Source: Rhodoplanes serenus
Lineage (GTDB): Bacteria; Pseudomonadota; Alphaproteobacteria; Rhizobiales; Xanthobacteraceae
DNA length: 33,875 nucleotides
Assembly (NCBI GenBank): GCA_945861855.1
Contig: CAMAWG010000031.1
Location: 1-33,875 of the forward strand
Reading direction: 5' to 3'
The position numbers and the translations under genes are program-made. The notes under the pieces are model-generated. The model ran no database searches. It had not been told where the DNA came from and saw only the letters and a list, made by a program, of their open reading frames with translations. Each line of letters opens with the position of its first letter. Position 1 is the first letter of the stretch. Positions 23,406 through 30,830 of the stretch are shown one piece after another.

Positions 23406-24668
23406 TTATCCGTCGAGGACGATGTTTGAAGCGGGGATGGCCACGCAAGCCAGGCACGAGCCTGCTTCGACCGATCCGCCGGGCTTGGTGGGATAGTCGA
23501 CGTTGCCTTGCTTGATGGCGGTGATGCAGGTCCCGCAGTTGCCGGCCCGGCAGCCGAAATCGATCTTGACGCCGTTCGCTTCGGCGATCTCCAGGAGCGT
23601 CGAGCGGCCGTCCCACATGCAACGCTTGTCGGAGCGCGCAAATGCGATCTCGATCGTGCTCGCGCCCGCGGCGGCGGGTTGGGCGGGGGCCGCGCTCTTG
23701 ACCGACGCGGGGCCGAACGCCTCGTAGTGGATGCGGGCCTGGGGGACGCCCCAGCCCAGCAGGCCGGAGACGAGCGATTCCATCATCGGCGGCGGACCGC
23801 AGAGGTAGTAGTCGGCGTCGTTCGAAGGCAGCGTCCGCTTGAACAGGTCGATCGAGACGCGCTCGGCGTAACGATAATGTTCGCCTTCCCGATCCATATC
23901 CGCTCGCGGGTCGCTGTAGCAGACATGAAGCTGGATGTGGGGATTCTCGGTCGAAATCTTTCGAAGATATTCGGCCTGGACGTGTTCGCCGCCGTGGCGC
24001 AGGCCATAGAAGAAGTAGACGTCACGCTGGACGTTGGCCTCGACGATGGCGTTCACCATGCTCAGCATCGGCGTCAACCCGATGCCGCCGCCGATCAGGA
24101 CAACCGGCGTTTCGCCGCGCGGGTCCAGGAAAAACGCTCCGGCCGGCGCCTTGACGTCGACGATATCGCCTTCGTCGAGCTGATCGTGGAAATGGCTCGA
24201 ACCCACTCCTGGCTTGCCGTCCGGCTTCCCCGGAGGCGGGCCGATGCGCTTGATCGAAACCCGGAAATAGTCGGGCTTCGGGGCATCGGACAGGGAATAG
24301 CAGCGTATCACCGGCTTGGGCTGCCCTGGAACATTGAGGCGGAACGTCAGGTACTGCCCGGGCTGGAACTCCGGCAGCGGCCGCCGGTCGTGAGGCTCCA
24401 GATAGAACGAGCAGATATCCGACGTCTCCATGACCCTGCGGGCAATGACGAATTTGCGGAAGCCATCCCAAGTGCGTTCGGCCTTCTGCTGCTCGCGCCG
24501 GCGCCGGTCGGACAGTTCCGAGATCTGCTCGCGGAGGAAAGCGTGCTGGACCGAAGCGGTCGCGCTCGCGAGACGGGTCGACGTCAGTTCCCGGAAGGCG
24601 AGAAGGCCGACATAGGCCGTCAACCCGGCCAGGAACAACGCCGCGGAAAGAGGAACCAGAATTTCCAT
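23406..24668 (-). CDS. Membrane-anchored FAD/NAD(P)H reductase with C-terminal [2Fe-2S] ferredoxin domain
   Basis: A 420-residue protein. One N-terminal membrane helix (about 5-25) is followed by a basic helical neck (about 44-75, very Arg/Lys-rich, so cytoplasmic). Then come a ferredoxin-reductase FAD domain (R-C-Y-S, 122-125), an NAD(P) domain (GGGIGLTPM 193-201; CGPPPMM 290-296) and a plant-type ferredoxin domain with Cys373, Cys378, Cys381 and Cys408. The order FNR-then-ferredoxin resembles Hcr/VanB-type reductases, but the membrane anchor is an addition. It would take electrons from NAD(P)H to one-electron carriers at the inner face of the membrane, or the reverse. It is last in the multiheme operon, 21 bases after the beta-barrel gene. 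Confidence 0.9.
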   Translation of the reverse strand: MEILVPLSAALFLAGLTAYVGLLAFRELTSTRLASATASVQHAFLREQISELSDRRRREQQKAERTWDGFRKFVIARRVMETSDICSFYLEPHDRRPLPEFQPGQYLTFRLNVPGQPKPVIRCYSLSDAPKPDYFRVSIKRIGPPPGKPDGKPGVGSSHFHDQLDEGDIVDVKAPAGAFFLDPRGETPVVLIGGGIGLTPMLSMVNAIVEANVQRDVYFFYGLRHGGEHVQAEYLRKISTENPHIQLHVCYSDPRADMDREGEHYRYAERVSIDLFKRTLPSNDADYYLCGPPPMMESLVSGLLGWGVPQARIHYEAFGPASVKSAAPAQPAAAGASTIEIAFARSDKRCMWDGRSTLLEIAEANGVKIDFGCRAGNCGTCITAIKQGNVDYPTKPGGSVEAGSCLACVAIPASNIVLDG

Positions 24669-24689
24669 CGCGCTATCCGGTGTTAAGGG

Positions 24690-26201
24690 TCAGAACTTGA
24701 GGCGAAGCTCGGTGCGAATGCCGACGATATCGTCGTCACGCCGGCGCTCGGCATACATCACGTCGGCGCGGAAGATGAGCGCCTTCGACAGGTTCTTCTG
24801 ATAGCGGGCGCCGACGCCGTATTGCTCCGCCTTGGCCGCACGCCCAGGCTGAAGCGGACCGTCGATCACCTGAACCGTAGCGGCTTCGAGCACGATCTGC
24901 TGATCCAGATCGAACAGGTAGTTGACCCCGATCGCGGCGCCATAGGTATCCTGCCCGGTGTCGTCCATCTTCGGGAATCCGGTCAGCCCATCGGTCTGGA
25001 ACAGAATGCCGGTGTTGTTCAGGATGCCGCCTGCATCCGCATTGCGGAGCAGGGATTGCGGGCGGCCGAAGCCGGCCCAGAGATTGAGATAGGGCACGAG
25101 AACCAGCGGCTTGTGCGAGATGAGGGAGTTCTCCATCAGAACGATGAATCCGTCCTCGGTTCTCTTCTGGGTGGCGAGCGGCGAATTGCCGATGGTGCCA
25201 ACGAGGCGCACGCTGTTGGAAAGCCAGCCGCCGTAGCGCTTGGTGAAGGCGACGGTCACGCTTTCGAAGCTGGAATTGGCAAACTTCCTCTCGTCGTTGA
25301 CGCCGCCGATGCCCGCCTCCCAGTAGCCCTCGTTCGCCTCGATGAAGGCAGCCGCGCCGTACACCTGACGCAGCGTCACCTTGTCGAACCCGCCGAAGAA
25401 GGTCAGATCGAAGTTTGCGATGTTGGCCCTGGCGCTGTTGCGCCCAATGATCGAAAAGGCGCCGCCGGTGATCGCGGAATTGAACCAGACGCCGTTCTGG
25501 AAAATCAGCGGAACCAGGCCGACGGTGAACGGAAGGTCGAAGGATTGGTATCGGTCGGTCAACCCGGCCATGATGTTGCCGATGTCGCCCTCGAAAAAAA
25601 ACGTGCGCGGATAGGCGTCGAGGATGATCTCGGATTCCCTGGCATTCGGCCCGAAGAACTCCGAGCGGGTGAATTTCCCGCCCTTGTCCAGCGGACGGAA
25701 CAGCGCATGCACGCGCTCCGTGGCGGTGAAGGAAAGGTCGACGTCCAGATTGAGCCGGGTGGCGACCTGACCGATTTTCTTGTTTTGGCCGTTGTCGTTG
25801 TAGGCGACGGCAGCACGAAAATCGCCGTAGACGCTGAAAGCCGGCGAGACGAGATTCTTCCGCCCGATGATGTCGTAGTTGGGCTGCAACGGACCCTCTT
25901 TGTAGAGCGGCTCACCCAGCTCGACCAGCGGCCGCGGCGCATCGACGATCTTCTTCTTGCCGCCGTAAATCTCCACCTGCTGCTTTGGATCGTAGTCCCT
26001 GACCGAATATTTCGGATCCGGCGCGAACACCGACCGGCTGTGCGGCGCCGGCTGGACGCCCGGCGACATCTCCGGTTTGCCGTCCGCCGCGCGCGCGGGC
26101 GTGGGCGCCAAGGCCGCCAAGACCGTGGCGGTCAGAAGGCCAGCGCCGAGGATCCCGGCTGATCGGCCCCACGGTGCAGGTGCAGAAGGATGCGGTTTCA
26201 T
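24690..26201 (-). CDS. Outer-membrane beta-barrel protein of a multiheme cytochrome operon
   Basis: A 503-residue protein with a signal peptide (about 1-38, ending ARAAD), a Pro-rich periplasmic-looking lead (about 39-115) and then alternating hydrophobic/polar strands with many aromatic residues (AFSVYGDFRAAVAYND; ANFDLTFFGGFD; TYGAAIGVNYLFDLDQQ). It ends TELRLKF with a C-terminal Phe, the classic outer-membrane barrel sorting signal. No CXXCH motif is present. I cannot place it in a named porin family; MtrB/PioB-like conduits and general porins are both possible. The position, 21 bases after a pentaheme cytochrome and 21 bases before a reductase, argues for a role in electron transfer across the outer membrane; this is inference. 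Confidence 0.82.
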   Translation of the reverse strand: MKPHPSAPAPWGRSAGILGAGLLTATVLAALAPTPARAADGKPEMSPGVQPAPHSRSVFAPDPKYSVRDYDPKQQVEIYGGKKKIVDAPRPLVELGEPLYKEGPLQPNYDIIGRKNLVSPAFSVYGDFRAAVAYNDNGQNKKIGQVATRLNLDVDLSFTATERVHALFRPLDKGGKFTRSEFFGPNARESEIILDAYPRTFFFEGDIGNIMAGLTDRYQSFDLPFTVGLVPLIFQNGVWFNSAITGGAFSIIGRNSARANIANFDLTFFGGFDKVTLRQVYGAAAFIEANEGYWEAGIGGVNDERKFANSSFESVTVAFTKRYGGWLSNSVRLVGTIGNSPLATQKRTEDGFIVLMENSLISHKPLVLVPYLNLWAGFGRPQSLLRNADAGGILNNTGILFQTDGLTGFPKMDDTGQDTYGAAIGVNYLFDLDQQIVLEAATVQVIDGPLQPGRAAKAEQYGVGARYQKNLSKALIFRADVMYAERRRDDDIVGIRTELRLKF

Positions 26202-26222
26202 GGTGCTGCTCCCCTGTCCCGG

Positions 26223-28061
26223 CTACTTGACGACGAACGACGACGTGCGCTCATGGAAATCGACCATCCATTGATTCATCGATCTCTCCATTTCAGCGGT
26301 CGCCTTCACGAATTTCATGAAATACATCGGCTCTGCGCGGCTGCGCAGACGCACAGCCAGCTTGTACTTGCCGGGCTTGGTCAGGAGCTTGCTCGGAACC
26401 GAGTACTTTGCTACACGCTCGCCGAGCGGCGGAATGCTGCGCTGCTCCATGCGGATGCCCGGCGGGTGATTCAGCACCGTCGTCGGAACCGCCGCCGGCC
26501 GGATGAACGGTAGCTGGTCGAAATCGAAGTTGACCGGCAGATACATCTCGCGGTCGGTTCCGGTGACGCCTTGCGTCAGGAACTTCGTCTGCAGGTTGAC
26601 GAGCTGGTCGTCGTGCGGAATTTTTCCGGCCCGCACGTCGAGCGAGTGCAGATCGGCCATGTCGCCATGCGAGTCGACGTAGCCCGACTCCCACACCGTC
26701 TTGCCGTCCGGGCCGATGAGCGCCACGTTGAGCCAGATTTCCGGCTGCGCGCCGAGCGACCCCGACGGCAGGTTGTGGCCGGGGTTGGTGTTCTTGATGC
26801 GGTAGCTGAACTTCATGTCGGCGCCCGGCGCGGGCGGCGTATCGAAGAACGGCCCATCGAGCCGCGAGCCGTTCTCCATGACCGCCTTGCGAAGCTTCCG
26901 CTTCTCTTCGAGGCGTTCGAGATTTTCCTTGATCAGCTCGCGGGCCTCTTCGCGGTCGATGCGATCTGACCAGCGTTTCGGGAACGCGGCTTTGATCTCG
27001 CCCTTCTCGACCTTGTCCTCGAAGTCGGCCTCGCCCCATCCGCTGCGCCAGTTGTAGGCAAGCCAATCCTGGATCTTGATTTCGGCGGCCTTGGGATTGT
27101 GTGGAAACAGGCCGGGGTGGGCGATCGAATAGCCGGGCCCGTAGAAGGCGTGGTTGCTGTGCTTGCGCTGCGGATTGATCTCCTTGCCGTTGATGATGGC
27201 CGAGGGCGCCTTGGCATATCCCGCGGCGACGCCGGGCACCCGGCCCATATGGCAGTCCTGGCAGGTGGTGCCGGCGGCAAGCGACGGCGAGGCGCGGTAT
27301 TGGTCCCAAACCACTTCAAGCTTGATGCCGGGATGCACGGCCACCTGGTGGCACGAGACGCAGAACTCGGACTTGGCGATCTGGCTGAATTTCACGACGC
27401 CAAGGTGAATTTGCGTGCCACGTTCCTTGGGGGATGTGGCGATCGGGTAGGAATCCTTCTGGGCAATCACCTGGTTGATGATCGAGCCCTTGCCGGTGCC
27501 AGTGACCGGCTTGCTGATATCGCCGGTCTGCACGGTCCGCTGCCCGTTCACCTTGGCGAATTCTTCGGTGATGCGATGGCAGGTGATGCAGGTGACGCCT
27601 TCGCGGGAGACCTGGCTGCGCTCCCAGAGCGGCTGCTGCCGCTCTTCGCCGCGCTGCGTTCCGACCGTCTGGTGGCAACGGACGCAGAAGCTGCCGATCG
27701 TTCCCGACGAAAGATCGTTGATGGTCTGCTCGAACTTGTGAAACATCGGCGAGATCGACGCGTAGGCGTGACTCGACGACGACCATTCCTTGTAGATTTG
27801 CGTATGGCAGGCTCCGCAAGTCGCCGCGGTCGGATACGAGCTTTCCTGAAACACCTTGGCGTGCGGATCCATCCCCTTCGCCTTCGCGGTGGCGATCACC
27901 GTGGGATTCATCGGCTCCTTCTTCTCCGCCGCCTTCTGCTGCGCGCTCGCCTGCGTCCCGGGCAGAGCTGCCGCGATAAGTGCCGCCATGGCCAGAGCGG
28001 CGATTGCGCGCGGCGCCGCAGCGCTCCAGCGCAGTGCGAGGCTGATCGGGTCACTTCGCAT
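26223..28061 (-). CDS. Secreted pentaheme cytochrome c (cytochrome c554-like N-terminal domain)
   Basis: A 612-residue protein with a signal peptide (about 1-40, ending TQASAQ) and five CXXCH heme sites: Cys82-His86, Cys126-His130, Cys158-His162, Cys234-His238 and Cys267-His271. All lie in the first half; a YKEWSSSSHAYAS segment after heme 1 is typical of c554-type cytochromes. The second half (about 330-612) has no hemes. It contains a charged helical stretch (about 390-430) and a beta-rich domain (FSYRIKNTNPGHNLPSGS..., EIWLNVALIGPDGKTVWESGY). It would act in the periplasm or at the cell surface. The ATG at 28059-28061 overlaps the decaheme gene by 11 bases, so translation is coupled. Confidence 0.9.
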   Translation of the reverse strand: MRSDPISLALRWSAAAPRAIAALAMAALIAAALPGTQASAQQKAAEKKEPMNPTVIATAKAKGMDPHAKVFQESSYPTAATCGACHTQIYKEWSSSSHAYASISPMFHKFEQTINDLSSGTIGSFCVRCHQTVGTQRGEERQQPLWERSQVSREGVTCITCHRITEEFAKVNGQRTVQTGDISKPVTGTGKGSIINQVIAQKDSYPIATSPKERGTQIHLGVVKFSQIAKSEFCVSCHQVAVHPGIKLEVVWDQYRASPSLAAGTTCQDCHMGRVPGVAAGYAKAPSAIINGKEINPQRKHSNHAFYGPGYSIAHPGLFPHNPKAAEIKIQDWLAYNWRSGWGEADFEDKVEKGEIKAAFPKRWSDRIDREEARELIKENLERLEEKRKLRKAVMENGSRLDGPFFDTPPAPGADMKFSYRIKNTNPGHNLPSGSLGAQPEIWLNVALIGPDGKTVWESGYVDSHGDMADLHSLDVRAGKIPHDDQLVNLQTKFLTQGVTGTDREMYLPVNFDFDQLPFIRPAAVPTTVLNHPPGIRMEQRSIPPLGERVAKYSVPSKLLTKPGKYKLAVRLRSRAEPMYFMKFVKATAEMERSMNQWMVDFHERTSSFVVK

Positions 28062-30021
28062 CTTGCACCATCCTCTTCTTGAAGGCGTGATCCTGGTGGT
28101 AAATGTGGCAAGTCCGGCAATCGTCCCGGACCTTTCCGGCGGCATGGCATTCGGTGCATGTCGCCAGCGTGATCGGTTTGAGCCCGGCGCTCACAACCGC
28201 TGCTGAGCCGTCGCCAAGTTGATGACAGCTCGTGCACGTCTTCTCGGGTCCGAGCAGATTCAAATGCGGCCGGTGATCGAACCGCGTCTGCGGCGCGGCG
28301 CTTCGCAACTGCACCTGCCAACTGACGATTTGCGGCCCGTTGGCCGGCCCTGAAATCGCGTGGCACTTCAGGCACTGCCCCGGACCGTCCGCGGCCAGCA
28401 GCTCTTTTTTCACCACCTGCAGCCGCGCCTTGTCATCGGGGTCCGCCGGGACCGGCATGGCCGCCACCGCGTCAACCCAGGCGCGGATCACCGGATCGGC
28501 GTGCGTCGGGCGCGTGTAACGCAGGTCGAGCGCGTCGGCCCGCCATCCCGAAAGCGCATCCTTGCCCGGCGGCATGTATTCCTGGTTGGCGGCCCAGGCG
28601 CATGCGGCTTGGCGGGCCTGCTCGGCATTGAAGCCGGCGAACAGGCGGTCGTTGTAGGCGGCGCCAAGGCGTTCGCGCGCCGCGGCGACCAGCGGATCGA
28701 CGCCGTCGCTCATCATGGCGCCCACCAGCTCTTGCACCGGCTTTTCGTAGTCGGGCGCGCCGTCGGCCGGCATGCCCAGGATGTAGGCGGAGATGGCGGT
28801 CGGCGGGTCCGACGACACCGCGGAGAAGGCCGGAGCCGGCGTGCCGGGTGCGCTCGCCTTCGCATCGGCCGATACGCCACAGGCCTTGCTCACGTCGTCC
28901 GCGGTGATCGTGCTGGTCTCGATCTCCGGCCAGCGGAAGAAGACGAAGTCCCGTTTGGCGATGCTCTCGCCGTGACAGGCGGCGCATGTGGTCGCGAAGT
29001 TGGCGGGCCGGATCGCGCGGCTCTCCTGGCCGGCGGTATGGCAGCCGACACAGCCGCCCGCCGGCAGGTTTTTGGCCGCGGACGGATCGGCGAAGTGCTT
29101 GTTGAAATGGGTGGCGTGATCGAAGCGGGTCGACTGCGGATGGTCGTAGGGGAAGTTGGCGTGGAAGGCCGGGTGGCTTTTGGCGAAGTCCTTGAAGGTC
29201 TGCTTGTGGCAGCTCTGGCACTGCGCCGGCGAAAGCGTGGTGATGCGCGCGACCCGGCCTTTATGCTCGGTGTGGCACATGAGGCAGTCGGTGGCGCCCA
29301 GATCGGCACGGCCTGCAAAAACCCGATTGTGCGGCTGCCGCTCCTGGCCGCCAAAGCCGTGGCATTCGGTGCATGCGGCCGAAAGGCGATGCGTCGACGA
29401 CTGCACCGGCGGCTGGGCCGCGGGAGCGGACCCGGCCAGTGCGCTGGCGGGCTGCGCTGCAGGCGCCGCTGCATCCTGCCCGCCGGCGGGCTCCGCGGCG
29501 GGCACCAGGGCCTTGGCACTCAGGAATGACTGCCACCACCCCCGGGCGCCGGTGCCGAAGGCCGTGTGGCATGTGCCGCAGGAGGATGCGCCGGCGAAAT
29601 GCGAATGGGCCGCGGAGAGCGGACCGGGGTCGAGCGAGTTCGGGAGCCCGGACACCATGTCCGTCTTGATCGCCAGCAGGGCGATGAGAGCCAGGGTCGC
29701 TCCGGCGGCGAGCAAGGAAATCCGGCCGCGCCACATGGCGAGCGTCCGGCGAGGCGTGCAAGGCGGCAGGCGCACGCCGCAACCGCCATCCGGGCCGGGA
29801 CCGTTCGCGCACGGCCCGCCCTCGGCGGCGGACCGGCGGCATTGCCAGGCGTCGCGGGTGCGCGACGGCGCGCAGGCGCTCTCGCCGCCGCAGACCCCGC
29901 TTGCCGACGGGCCACGCCTGCAGGGCGCGTCCCAATTTGCCGACCGGCCGCAACGCCATCCGAGCGTCGGGCGCTCATAGGCGCTCCGGTCGTGGCGAAA
30001 GCGGTCCGTGGGGTTGTTCAT
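28051..30021 (-). CDS. Membrane-anchored decaheme cytochrome c with duplicated cytoplasmic 4-Cys module
   Basis: A 656-residue protein with three parts. Residues 20-90 are cytoplasmic and contain two tandem repeats of C-X9-C-X9-C-X5/6-C (Cys24, 34, 44, 50 and Cys61, 71, 81, 88), each starting W-x-C-x-R-S-A. A single membrane helix follows (about 100-118) with Arg on its N-side, placing the rest in the periplasm. The periplasmic part has ten CXXCH sites, with first Cys at 148, 217, 246, 268, 324, 346, 550, 596, 622 and 635; a heme-free stretch of 200 residues splits them 6+4. Additional His residues are plentiful for bis-His ligation. The ATG at 30019-30021 overlaps the cytochrome b stop (ATGA); the longer open frame upstream overlaps that gene and is not used. 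Confidence 0.92.
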   Translation of the reverse strand: MNNPTDRFRHDRSAYERPTLGWRCGRSANWDAPCRRGPSASGVCGGESACAPSRTRDAWQCRRSAAEGGPCANGPGPDGGCGVRLPPCTPRRTLAMWRGRISLLAAGATLALIALLAIKTDMVSGLPNSLDPGPLSAAHSHFAGASSCGTCHTAFGTGARGWWQSFLSAKALVPAAEPAGGQDAAAPAAQPASALAGSAPAAQPPVQSSTHRLSAACTECHGFGGQERQPHNRVFAGRADLGATDCLMCHTEHKGRVARITTLSPAQCQSCHKQTFKDFAKSHPAFHANFPYDHPQSTRFDHATHFNKHFADPSAAKNLPAGGCVGCHTAGQESRAIRPANFATTCAACHGESIAKRDFVFFRWPEIETSTITADDVSKACGVSADAKASAPGTPAPAFSAVSSDPPTAISAYILGMPADGAPDYEKPVQELVGAMMSDGVDPLVAAARERLGAAYNDRLFAGFNAEQARQAACAWAANQEYMPPGKDALSGWRADALDLRYTRPTHADPVIRAWVDAVAAMPVPADPDDKARLQVVKKELLAADGPGQCLKCHAISGPANGPQIVSWQVQLRSAAPQTRFDHRPHLNLLGPEKTCTSCHQLGDGSAAVVSAGLKPITLATCTECHAAGKVRDDCRTCHIYHQDHAFKKRMVQDAK

Positions 30022-30830
30022 CGTGCAAACACATGGACAAGAATGAGGTGCCACACGGCCAGCGTGAGCATCGCCACCGCCAGGGGGACGTGAAACATCG
30101 TCCAGCGCTTCAGCAGGGCCTGCATGGCGTACTGCGCATCGGCGCGCCGCTTCTCGGCGCCCAACTCGGCGATGCGCGCCAGGTGAACCCGCTCGGCTTC
30201 CGTCAGATACCGCCCGATCGTCGTGAGGTGGCGCTGCAGCCAATGCTCGGCGCTTCGCCCGCCCAACGCGTTGCTCCAGAAGAAGCGCGGCTGCGCGAAG
30301 TACCAGGCCAGGGTTTCGAGATACTCGCGCCCGAGCGTGTCGTTTCCGGACTCCCCGGCAGCCTCGAGAATCTCCTTCTCGACCTGCCCGCGGATCGTCG
30401 CGATCTCAGTCGGGATGCGCTCATAGATGATCTCCCGCCCGGCATGGGCGAGCCGCCCGGGCAGCCAGAGCTGGAGTCCGTAGCCGACGACTCCGGACAG
30501 ACAGACACCATAAAAAAGCACGGCCAGGGCACGGTCGGCGGTCCCCAGCGGCCAGATCGTTTCGACATGCAGCCAGAACAGCGCCAATGCCAGCGCGCCA
30601 CCGACCAGGTGAAGCGTCAGCCACACCGAGGCCTTGCCCACGGGCAGCATCGACAGCCGTTTCCGGCCGCTGTAGAGCGCCAGGAAGACCACGAGAGCGA
30701 AAAGAATATAGCCCGTGACGAAACTCGGGGCGATCGAGAGTTGCGGCGCGCGATGCCAGACCATCAGGCCGGAGAAGGCGGCCAACGCGCCAACCCACAC
30801 CGGCCAACTGCTGCGGTTGACCGCTCTCAT
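30018..30830 (-). CDS. Membrane b-type cytochrome with two His-X13-His helices
   Basis: A 270-residue integral membrane protein with about five helices (near 8-26, 36-54, 68-89, 101-123 and 246-268). Helix 3 has His74 and His88, helix 5 has His247 and His261; both pairs are spaced by exactly 13 residues, the geometry that lets two helices hold two stacked b hemes as in cytochrome bc1. Between helices 4 and 5 is a soluble domain of about 120 residues. No recognisable quinone-site motif is seen. It would link a cytoplasmic Fe-S protein or the quinol pool to the periplasmic multiheme cytochromes. Start and stop both overlap the neighbours by ATGA. Confidence 0.82.
   Translation of the reverse strand: MRAVNRSSWPVWVGALAAFSGLMVWHRAPQLSIAPSFVTGYILFALVVFLALYSGRKRLSMLPVGKASVWLTLHLVGGALALALFWLHVETIWPLGTADRALAVLFYGVCLSGVVGYGLQLWLPGRLAHAGREIIYERIPTEIATIRGQVEKEILEAAGESGNDTLGREYLETLAWYFAQPRFFWSNALGGRSAEHWLQRHLTTIGRYLTEAERVHLARIAELGAEKRRADAQYAMQALLKRWTMFHVPLAVAMLTLAVWHLILVHVFAR

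Noticed and set aside
24690-26201. Calling the barrel MtrB or PioB
   Set aside because: I see no family-specific motif (for example the N-terminal CXXC of some MtrB proteins); only barrel character and gene context support a conduit.
29156-29980. Plus-strand Cys/Trp-containing frame opposite the decaheme gene
   Set aside because: It mirrors the heme codons of the real gene and has no CXXCH pattern or signal of its own.
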